Positions 60,801 through 64,000 of a stretch of DNA of 64,000 nt are shown in pieces (position 1 is the first letter of the stretch; every line of letters starts with the position of its first letter). Origin of the DNA: Pieris napi (lineage: Eukaryota > Arthropoda > Insecta > Lepidoptera > Pieridae); NCBI RefSeq assembly GCF_905475465.1, contig NC_062236.1:8504001-8568000 (forward strand). The letters are read 5' to 3'. The position numbers were made by a program, and so were the translations under genes. A model generated the notes under the pieces. It was not told the origin of the DNA. It saw nothing but the letters and a program-made list of their open reading frames with translations, and did not search any database.

Positions 60801-61756
60801 TACTAGCTAGCACCAATTTTTGTATTTTTTCCTAATTAAACAATAAATACATTTCTACATCTTTAGTATGTACAAAATAGTATATAAGTATTGGTAGATA
60901 GTAAATTTAAACGGGTATTTTTACAGATATGGTCTACTAGGCGCGTCAGGGTGCGGCAAAACGACTCTTCTCTCCTGCATTGTAGGCAGACGGAAGCTCA
61001 ATAGCGGAGATATTTGGGTGCTCGGTGGAAAGCCAGGCACAAAAGGTAATTTTTTTATGAGAGACTTTTTAGAGTCATCTTGGTTTATATATTAATAAAG
61101 TATAAACTTTATAGTTTCAGTATATTTTTTTCAGTTTATAGTTTGATACCTGAAAGTACTGGATTTAATGTGACTCAATTGATATGGATAAAATAATAAA
61201 GAATAGACTTATGTATATATTAAAGGAGTAAGTTCGATAAATAGGGATAACTGCTTTATAGAAATTGATAATTTTTTGTAATCAAATCTTTTAAGAAGAA
61301 TAATAACCTAACCTTTAATTCTAAAATAAAATTATACCTTCTATAGTGCAATAATTACCTTTCATATAAACAGATTTTAATGTCTGTTTAAATGTTCTTC
61401 AATTCACGTCGTACTACTTCACGTTCGACAGTATGGTTGGTCAAATATCAGAGCGACACAACAACAAAGAATTCAAAGTCTTATGTATTAGGAGAGTATG
61501 ATACAAAATAAATTGGTATGTACGTATAGAAATCTCTAAGCAAGCTTTATTTTTTACTAGGTTCCGGTGTTCCCGGAAAACGAGTAGGGTACATGCCCCA
61601 AGAAATAGCTCTTTATGGAGAATTCACCATCAAAGAAACGATGATGTATTTCGGTTGGATCTTCGGTATGGAGACCAGGGAGATCGTGGAGCGATTGCGG
61701 TTTCTTCTGGACTTCCTTGACCTACCCAGTGAGAATAGAATGGTTAAGAACTTGAG
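27787..61756 (+). CDS. ABCH-type ABC transporter ('ABC transporter G family member 20/23-like'), N-terminal half
   Basis: Five coding exons: 27787-27857, 55383-55476, 56021-56139, 60927-61045 and 61561-61756. Phases agree at every joint (2, 0, 2, 1, and 2 at the last donor). The joined N-terminus starts MAAPNHNNNSVRPDRLRQMF and leads into KMSQIQFSPPSDKQNTL, then the nucleotide-binding domain: A-loop region AVCVQNAYKHYG, Walker A GASGCGKTT, and Q-loop region VGYMPQEIALYGEFTIKETM. The last exon ends NLR with AG left over, so the next exon should complete Ser and begin the signature NLSGG. Signature, Walker B and the membrane domain are right of the window. Insect ABCH transporters are half-transporters of ABCG-like order; some (Drosophila snustorr) are needed for the lipid barrier of the cuticle. 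Which ABCH member this is I cannot tell. First intron is 27.5 kb. Confidence 0.85.
27858..29967 (+). other. Start of the 27.5-kb intron of the ABC gene; no feature seen
   Basis: AT-rich. No transposon ends, hairpins or plausible exons were recognised. Confidence 0.45.
29968..30291 (+). mobile_element. Non-autonomous Helitron, 324 bp
   Basis: Starts TCTTAATATATATATTTCTT after A29967 and ends CGGATCGGCTAG before T30292. A GGCAAA..TTTGCC hairpin lies about 11 bases before the CTAG end, as Helitrons require. Interior is close to the outer element at 30566-32241 (GGACCGATTTTGATGAAATT; GGGTAGTCCACCCC). Confidence 0.85.
30605..31158 (+). mobile_element. Helitron, 554 bp, nested in another Helitron
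   Basis: Starts TCTATATATATAAAAGAAAG after A30604 and ends GCCGGGTCAGCTAG before T31159. Removing it restores the outer element's ATGTATATCA..TTTATAATAAAAAAATAGGG order seen at 35179-35488. Its interior differs from the others and shows no Rep/helicase motif that I can recognise. Confidence 0.8.
31438..32233 (-). mobile_element. Pogo/Tigger-type DNA transposon, internally deleted, 796 bp
   Basis: Left end CAGTGAAACCTGGTTAAGTG and right end CACTTAACCAAGTTTCACTG are inverted copies with one difference in 20, flanked by TA (31436-31437 and 32234-32235). Subterminal words resembling TTACAGAGGT and TTATAGAGGT recur through the element. The minus strand carries only the DNA-binding start of a transposase. 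Confidence 0.85.
31617..31862 (-). pseudogene. Truncated pogo/Tigger transposase (CENP-B type helix-turn-helix)
   Basis: 81 codons: starts MPKRKLQSLSLREKLKLISV, then YESGKTREEVCAEFNIPKS and TLCRIIHSKHRI. That is the first helix-turn-helix of the pogo/Tigger/CENP-B family. The second DNA-binding domain and the DDE catalytic domain are missing, so the element needs transposase from elsewhere. The short intact frame could in principle make a DNA-binding peptide. Confidence 0.8.
32242..33088. other. Intron sequence, no feature seen
   Basis: AT-rich, no repeat or exon recognised. Confidence 0.35.
33089..33561 (+). repeat. Tandem repeat, about 123-bp unit headed by GAAGTTATACTTC
   Basis: Units start at 33089, 33212, 33265, 33387 and 33513 (spacings 123, 53, 122, 126; the second and last are partial). 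Each opens with the small palindrome GAAGTTATACTTC or a variant, then TTTTGGCGCGTTAGGGAAAA, ATGATGAGAGTAAATTTTAC, GATGCGCGCGCACAC and GTCACAAAAA. The head words recall the dispersed repeats at 14385 and 46394. Confidence 0.85.
33562..35178. other. Intron sequence, no feature seen
   Basis: AT-rich. Stretches near 34820-34925 are less AT-rich and might be worn repeat, but I cannot assign them. Confidence 0.35.
35179..35488 (-). mobile_element. Non-autonomous Helitron, minus strand, 310 bp
   Basis: On the minus strand starts TCTAATATATAAAATTCTCG after A and ends GCCCGGTCAGCTAG before T. Hairpin GGCAAA..TTTGCC before the 3' end. Shares its 5' half with 22640-22963 and its 3' half with 30566-32241. 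Confidence 0.85.
35489..36154. other. Intron sequence, no feature seen
   Basis: AT-rich. Confidence 0.35.
36155..36430 (+). repeat. tRNA-derived SINE, plus strand
   Basis: Head TATTGGCCTAATGGCTTCAG with A box, intact B box GGTTCGATCCC at 36210-36220, then the family body TCAATGGAGTTTCTGTC, CAATCGCTCATACAGTGAAG and a tail TCTGAGGCC...GGCACTGG. Its B box is one of the best kept in this window. Confidence 0.8.
36815..37105 (+). mobile_element. CR1-like LINE 3' end, third copy (3' UTR only)
   Basis: Same order of words as the 24890-25467 copy: TCTACTGTTCAAGCATTA, AATTATCGTGATTCGTGTG, ATCGCGATAAGCCCGTTGCC, and ends ATACAACGAAGTG then AATGAATAAA. Confidence 0.6.
37730..37770. repeat. Inverted repeat, 20-bp arms with one mismatch, 1-base loop
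   Basis: GTTTAATCTATGTAATGTAC at 37730-37749 against GTACATTACACAGATTAAAC at 37751-37770. Confidence 0.85.
38047..38098. repeat. Perfect 52-bp palindrome
   Basis: Two exact 26-base arms with no spacer; the centre is AAAATGCA|TGCATTTT and the outer ends are GAATTTTTT and AAAAAATTC. Confidence 0.92.
38459..38668 (+). CDS. Small open frame with signal-peptide-like start (tentative)
   Basis: 69 codons from ATG 38459. The first 18 residues (MLFMNLPFILFHFLLHAS) are a hydrophobic run as in a signal peptide; the rest is hydrophilic and contains a Lys-Arg pair (LPKRNHPGHRF), as in processed secreted peptides. No family is recognised. It lies in the ABC-gene intron on the same strand, with no clear promoter. 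It may be chance. Confidence 0.2.
   Translation: MLFMNLPFILFHFLLHASILDQERYSLFNSSEGLQQAKTNKDTFLNLPKRNHPGHRFNNITHLIFNNQK
38669..39948. other. Intron sequence, no feature seen
   Basis: AT-rich. CCACCGTGGTTTAGTGGTTA at about 39387 looks like an A-box tRNA head, but no B box follows. Confidence 0.35.
39949..40110 (+). mobile_element. Recent tRNA-like SINE insertion with 15-bp target duplication
   Basis: AAGGCCTATATGGGT at 39949-39963 is repeated exactly at 40096-40110. Between them are 132 bases with a T-arm-like hairpin around GGGTCGAGTCCCA (B box), an A-box-like TGGTTTTAGTGGG, pairing ends CGAGGTGG and CCACCTCG, a second hairpin CCCCT..AGGGG, and a 3' A-run. The family differs from the common SINE of this window. 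Confidence 0.8.
40480..40610 (+). promoter_or_regulatory. Candidate alternative first exon/promoter of the ABC gene
   Basis: A GC-richer patch (GCTGCCAGCTGCCGCCCCAG, TCGCGCGC) is followed by a TGTGTC-rich stretch and TATAAC|GTAAGT, a near-consensus donor at 40610/40611. It contains no long frame. Splicing to 55383 would give a transcript whose first good ATG is the internal one at 55429, yielding a protein without the exon-1 residues. Inference only. Confidence 0.3.
40611..41740. other. Intron sequence, no feature seen
   Basis: AT-rich. Confidence 0.35.
41741..41978 (+). repeat. tRNA-derived SINE, 5' truncated
   Basis: Begins at CGGCTGTGCACCAATGGA, just past the B box, and continues through CATCTAACATTCGC, AAAGTCGACGGCATGTGTCA, GGAGGCTGATCACTTACCTA to GCGCCACTGATTTATTTTAT. 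Without the A and B boxes it cannot be transcribed on its own. Confidence 0.8.
42010..42348 (+). repeat. Dispersed repeat, copy 1 (about 340 bp)
   Basis: Begins GCTGCACGCACGAAAAAA and ends CTTTACAGACAACCGAT. The last 230 bases are nearly identical to copy 2 at 54961-55320, in the same orientation; the first 110 share CATGCGGCGTTACCT and GAGGCGTTCCATTTAAGGC. An AATAAATGTAAC word in the middle could be a polyadenylation signal, so a solo LTR or retro-element 3' end is possible. No target duplication seen. Confidence 0.7.
42349..44264. other. Intron sequence, no feature seen
   Basis: AT-rich. Confidence 0.35.
44265..44309. repeat. Perfect inverted repeat, 19-bp arms, 7-base loop
   Basis: ATAGAAGTTTCCAGTGAAT at 44265-44283 and its exact reverse complement at 44291-44309; loop GAGTTAG. 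Confidence 0.9.
44310..46034. other. Intron sequence; one short pentanucleotide run
   Basis: AT-rich. TTGGA is repeated four times at 45041-45060. Nothing else assigned. Confidence 0.35.
46035..46232 (+). CDS. Small open frame with signal-peptide-like start (tentative)
   Basis: 65 codons from ATG 46035. MFIILQLILIISLYLS is strongly hydrophobic; the remainder includes three cysteines (FICPHVWCRE and EICTI). No family is recognised. Same strand as the ABC gene, inside its intron. May be chance. Confidence 0.18.
   Translation: MFIILQLILIISLYLSKVSQHHHFELAQWNWFICPHVWCRETPSESYSYNIIEICTILENMLTGN
46394..46693 (+). repeat. Dispersed repeat with GAAGT..ACTTC heads, second copy
   Basis: Starts GAAGTGAAACTTCTTTATCG GGGTTG at 46394, has a related head at 46489 (GAAGTCAAACTGCTTTATCG) and a third at 46644 (GAAGTTTCACTTC), then GTGTGTACACCTAGTACACG. 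Same first and last sections as 14385-14556 with a longer middle. Confidence 0.6.
47091..47400 (+). repeat. tRNA-derived SINE, full length, with target duplication
   Basis: TGTTAGATT at 47091-47099 is repeated at 47392-47400. The 292-bp body has the A-box head GTTGGCCTAGTGGCTTCAGC, a worn B box (GGTCGTAGTTTCGGGG), the conserved CATTTAACATTCGCTCGAAC, GTGAGGAAACC, GTCGACGGC and GGAGGCTGATCACCTACTTG, and ends in a T/A-rich tail after GCGCCACTGATTTA. The best reference copy of the family here. Confidence 0.88.
47401..49274. other. Intron sequence, no feature seen
   Basis: AT-rich. A patch at 48585-48660 is less AT-rich and contains CACGTG, but carries no identifiable exon. Confidence 0.35.
49275..49657 (-). 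mobile_element. Non-autonomous Helitron, minus strand, 383 bp
   Basis: On the minus strand starts TCTTCTATATATATAAAAAG after A and ends GGGCGCGAAACGGCTAG before T. Its interior (GGTGTTCGTTTGAGGCTC near the start) is unlike the other copies, so this is a different subfamily. Confidence 0.65.
50045..50195 (-). repeat. tRNA-like SINE fragment of a third type, minus strand
   Basis: On the minus strand TGGTAGCTATGGTCCGCGAG (A-box-like) is followed about 20 bases later by CGGTTCGATTCCCGTCGTGG, which has a perfect B box GGTTCGATTCC with pairing flanks. The body after it (CAACTGACCGGTTGGGGAAT) matches neither of the other SINE types here. Confidence 0.5.
50400..50540 (+). mobile_element. LINE ORF2 C-terminal remnant (tentative)
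   Basis: One frame reads TGDPRAGAFLAQRI-like residues with breaks, and IAIQRGNANSVKGALPQGP in decayed form, a motif that I associate with the end of an insect LINE protein. Too short to classify. Confidence 0.3.
50541..52036. other. Intron sequence, no feature seen
   Basis: AT-rich; an 82-codon frame at 50639-50887 has no recognisable similarity. Confidence 0.35.
52037..52084. repeat. Perfect inverted repeat, 22-bp arms, 4-base loop
   Basis: The left arm 52037-52058 begins TATTATTATTTTAGG and ends ATACATA; the right arm 52063-52084 is its exact reverse complement. The loop is TCGT. Confidence 0.9.
52085..54960. other. Intron sequence, no feature seen
   Basis: AT-rich. A GC-richer 90-base patch at about 53195-53290 is in an 89-codon frame without recognisable similarity. 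Confidence 0.35.
54961..55320 (+). repeat. Dispersed repeat, copy 2 (about 360 bp)
   Basis: Same element as 42010-42348, in direct orientation. It differs mainly by a GC-rich section (GAGCGCAGAACGAGCGACAA, GACTCCGCGTTCGG) where copy 1 is shorter. Ends 62 bases before ABC exon 2, so it forms most of the immediate upstream intron. Confidence 0.7.
55383..55476 (+). CDS. ABC transporter coding exon 2
   Basis: Acceptor ATTACAG to 55382; donor CACTG|GTGAGT. Encodes ETSPPSPLGDEKESK then MSQIQFSPPSDKQNTL. Its internal ATG at 55429-55431 could start a shorter protein from a transcript that skips exon 1. A dispersed repeat ends only about 60 bases upstream of the exon. Confidence 0.85.
55757..55960 (+). 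repeat. Pentanucleotide microsatellite (TAATA)n, about 41 units
   Basis: An essentially uninterrupted array of TAATA over 204 bases. It stands about 60 bases left of the acceptor of ABC exon 3, and is followed by TATATTATATATAATATATT. Confidence 0.95.
56021..56139 (+). CDS. ABC transporter coding exon 3
   Basis: Acceptor TGTTTCTAG to 56020; donor AT|GTAAGT. Encodes ALQKRAEAVCVQNAYKHYG then SNKRPNHVLSKLNMTVKKGT: the first strands of the nucleotide-binding domain, with an aromatic A-loop tyrosine. The acceptor stands about 60 bases right of a 204-bp pentanucleotide array. Confidence 0.9.
56140..57059 (+). other. Intron sequence, no feature seen
   Basis: AT-rich; overlapping frames at 56617-56851 on both strands look like chance. 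Confidence 0.35.
57060..57965 (+). mobile_element. LINE reverse-transcriptase 3' fragment (RTE/CR1-like), with a fold-back scar
   Basis: Plus-strand pieces: IRQGCLLSPLLFLIVLDGIM, YADDLCLLSH-type RT box (about 57205), KINTRKTKETRVGVE, KFVYLGSVVSETGG, then after a hairpin RIAKARATFAQLRPVW, MWKVTKDISDRLQVFVNRC, and the end RKCGRPKQTWRRTVADEAKR through LSLDALCPI. Several frameshifts; dead. The RT fingers and endonuclease are missing (5' truncation, normal for LINEs). Confidence 0.8.
57425..57469. repeat. Perfect inverted repeat inside a LINE, 19-bp arms, 7-base loop
   Basis: AAACTGGAGGTACAGAAGA at 57425-57443 and its exact reverse complement at 57451-57469; loop GATGTCC. Confidence 0.92.
58325..58500 (+). 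repeat. tRNA-derived SINE, 3' truncated
   Basis: Head ATGGACCTAGTGGCTTCAGC, B box GGTTCAATCCCC, then CACCAATGGAATTTCTGTC and ACACTCGCTTGTACGGTGAA; homology fades after about CTTAGATCC. Confidence 0.75.
58501..59468. other. Intron sequence, no feature seen
   Basis: AT-rich. TTAAAACTTCTTTACCGATG near 58872 recalls the head of the GAAGT-type repeat. Confidence 0.35.
59469..59840 (+). mobile_element. Non-autonomous Helitron, 372 bp
   Basis: Starts TCTTAATATATATAAATTAC after A59468 and ends GGCCGATCTGCTAG before T59841. The 5' 100 bases share the ACTACCGAACCGATTTCGAT pattern with the other Helitrons; the rest differs. Confidence 0.8.
60441..60746 (+). repeat. tRNA-derived SINE, full length, with target duplication
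   Basis: TAAATCCTA at 60441-60449 is repeated at 60738-60746. Body 288 bp: AGTCCTAGCGGCTTCAGCGT, a B box GGTTAGATCCCC with one change, CATTTAACATTCGCTCGAAC, GGAGGCTGATCACCTACTTG, and a GCGCCAATTGTTTATTTTGA tail. Confidence 0.85.
60927..61045 (+). CDS. ABC transporter coding exon 4 (Walker A)
   Basis: Acceptor TTTTTACAG; donor AAAAG|GTAAT. Encodes YGLLGASGCGKTTLLSCIVG then RRKLNSGDIWVLGGKPGTKG. GASGCGKTT is the Walker A P-loop that binds ATP phosphates. Confidence 0.92.
61046..61560 (+). other. ABC gene intron 4, no feature seen
   Basis: 515 bases, AT-rich, bounded by GTAATT and TTTACTAG. Confidence 0.6.
61561..61756 (+). CDS. ABC transporter coding exon 5 (Q-loop)
   Basis: Acceptor TTTTTACTAG; donor TTGAG|GTATGT. 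Encodes GSGVPGKRVGYMPQEIALYG, then EFTIKETMMYFGWIFGME and LLDFLDLPSENRMVKNL. Gln of YMPQE is the Q-loop glutamine. Continues in an exon outside the window. Confidence 0.92.
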
Positions 61757-64000
61757 GTATGTTTTTTTTTGCTAAAACCCTCAACAATCAATATCGATTC
61801 TGTAGGAATTGTGTTAAATAACTATTTGTTAAGAGATAAATTTTACTTCTAAAGTCTGCCACTAAAACATTATATTTGCTATAAAAATATTATTATGACG
61901 CTATAAAAAACGTAACTTTCCATGTCCTTTGCGAGTTAATAATTTAGTTAATTCTTACAATTATGACTAAAGTATGTATTAAAGTGTCATTAAGGCCGTT
62001 TTAAATATTTTTAGGTAAAATGTTAGGTTCTTTACCGTGTGACAGATAATATTTAAATATTAATCCGTTTTTTAATTATAACTTTACTTTTGCCAGCAAC
62101 TTTTGTTACTGTATATTATACAAAAACATCATGAATATGTGATGTTATCATCGTAAATAAGGATAATATTTCAAAGAAACATCTCGTGTCAGTAAGGAAG
62201 TTGACATTGGTCATGTACGTTATGCGAATACATATTAATATTTTATTTTTCTCTCTGTAAATTGTAAAATTAATTAACATCAAAATGAAACGGCCAGCTA
62301 AAATTTTAAAAGGTAATAATATGTAATGGACAGGCAAATTTAACCACAAACTTCAATGTCTCATTCCCTTAAACTTCCACGAAATCTGGTGTGATTAAGA
62401 CTTAATTATGTAAACTATTAGGTTTAAACCTCTTAAGAGAAACCTATGACGATTCAAATTGAGTAACGAAGACACTATAGTGACTTTAGTTATACAAAAG
62501 CTTTACTAAAACAGGCAAATGGCTTTAAAATTATTATCTCTTTCGTTTAGTATACTTTAAATAGGGACAGCTATTTGACCATTCAGCCTACAGGCTAATA
62601 GCGAGATTTTAAAAAATCCGAAGTAATTTTGAAAATAGAACAAAAGATTCTGCGAAGGTCAATCCCTCTCTTTATTCTAAAAGTCGTAAAACATGTTACA
62701 CTAGTTAAAAATGATTTCAACTATTTTCCTTAAATCTCACATTTAAATAATGCACCAGGAAAACATATACTGCTAAATATTTTCATACCATTTCCAAACA
62801 CTATGCGGCAATTAATTTTAATTTTCGCATTGTTATAAAATTTTATTGCTTGTGTCGGATGACATCAGCTAGTTTTTGTCTTTGTTAATCAATGTTAAAA
62901 TAAGTCTTAAAAATAATGATGAATAATAAAATAAATGACTACGAATTAGTCATTAAAAATGTAAGTATTTTTACTTTTTATTATCGAGTGCTGAAACTAG
63001 TCACAATGTTTAGGACACATCAATAATTATTCTTTATTTGAAATTACTAAGACTTCTTGTCTGCTGAAAGAGCTAGTTAGCTAGTTGAACATTATGATAT
63101 TCAAACAAAAATTTTAAGTTCTAATTTTAAATAATCTCGAAATTCTCTCCAAACCTAAGAAATGTTAAAACATCTAATTTTACGAGAATACTTGAAGTAG
63201 AACGTGTGAATATAGTAATTACCAATTCTAAACATTAAATGTGAATAGCCAGCCAAAAACTCATGACCATTTTGTATGAAACAATTGTTTTCTTGCATAA
63301 TTTATCGTATTATCATTAAGTAGGTTTTATAGTTGCAGATGGTCAAAGACTTTAACGTTACAAAGCTAGTCACAAACCAGAGACAATTTAAATTTGGTTT
63401 TTGTAAACTCTTCGGCGTAGAACGGTGTATATTCATTAATTTGTTTTACATATTAATATTCTTAAATTTTTACGCTAGTAGGTAATTAAACTCTTGAGAC
63501 TTTTTAGTCGAAACAGGACCTTTTGTAATCCACTATATGCCTTCTACTCATACAATAATATTTACTCGTAATTACAGATTTAAAAAACACCTCATACAAC
63601 ACATTTAAATTTTTAATAAATTCTAAACATGCTAAAAGATGCGTCAAAACAGTTTTTAAATGACTTGAGAAACATATTTACCAGTCAAGCTGCGTAAGCA
63701 GTTAAAGTAATATAATCAAATCAAAATTTTAAGGCTCACTAGTAATATACATACCTATGTATTGCACAATATTTCATAAAATACTGAATAAAAACACGGA
63801 TTTAGTACGTTGAGCGGTACTTAACCACAGATTTTGACAATAAAGCCACAGATTATTAAAAATATTGATTAAATTCTAACATCGACAATGTTGTTAGTAT
63901 TAATTAAAAGTAAGTCTTTAATTTATGTATCACGTGGATATTATCACCATTATGTGGTACTCACTCCTGTCACACAAGTTTTAAGTTAAGGAAGTTCTGC
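61757..64000 (+). other. Start of the next ABC gene intron; no exon seen
   Basis: AT-rich. I looked for an acceptor followed by (T/C)GGNGGNCA, the start expected of the ABC signature exon, and did not find it, so the next exon is outside. Confidence 0.5.

Overview
The window is a piece of an AT-rich insect nuclear genome, almost certainly a butterfly or moth (Lepidoptera). Its genes have short exons and long introns with GT-AG splice sites. Its repeats are of types usual in Lepidoptera: a tRNA-derived SINE whose head contains the words GGCTTCAGCGTG and GGTTCGATCCCCGG, Helitrons that end in CTAG, mariner, pogo/Tigger, Harbinger MITEs and non-LTR retrotransposons. I cannot name the species. No tRNA gene, rRNA gene, CRISPR array, prokaryotic operon or viral gene was recognised.

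Genes, left to right. (1) 405-4572 (+): the last four coding exons of a BOD1/BOD1L1 homologue; its 5' end lies left of the window. (2) 6151-6999 (-): intronless SdhB, the iron-sulfur subunit of succinate dehydrogenase, convergent with gene 1. (3) 11881-13170 (+): an intronless 429-residue protein whose last 100 residues resemble SFR1/MEI5, partner of SWI5 in RAD51-dependent recombination. (4) 13473-13955 (-): mitochondrial ribosomal protein mRpS18C in two exons, convergent with gene 3. (5) 27787 to beyond the right end (+): the N-terminal half of an insect ABC transporter of the ABCH type (often named 'ABC transporter G family member 20/23-like'). It has five coding exons here, carrying the Walker A and Q-loop motifs; signature, Walker B and membrane segments lie outside. 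Exon phases match at every junction, including across a 27.5-kb intron. Two non-coding stretches that end in good splice donors (about 17740-18001 and 40480-40610) are candidate alternative first exons.

Everything else is intergenic or intronic and rich in transposon debris, often nested: a LINE split by an 838-bp terminal-inverted-repeat element (7741-10735); a CR1-like LINE 3' end split by a Harbinger MITE (14754-15720); a jockey-type LINE meeting a MITE with perfect 54-bp inverted repeats (19090-20930); a complete-length but dead mariner (25941-27176); and a three-part nest at 30566-32241, where a minus-strand Helitron holds both a plus-strand Helitron and a pogo element with a truncated transposase.

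The most unusual signals are a set of short, perfect or near-perfect snap-back inverted repeats (16-26-bp arms, loops of 0-12 bases), one of them inside a LINE where the ancestral state can be inferred; a 132-bp tRNA-like retroposon with a perfect 15-bp target duplication; a 46-base retro-inserted scrap with a perfect 12-bp duplication; a dispersed and tandem repeat family headed by a small GAAGT..ACTTC hairpin; and two small open frames with signal-peptide-like starts inside the large ABC-gene intron. I see no convincing wholly new enzymatic system.
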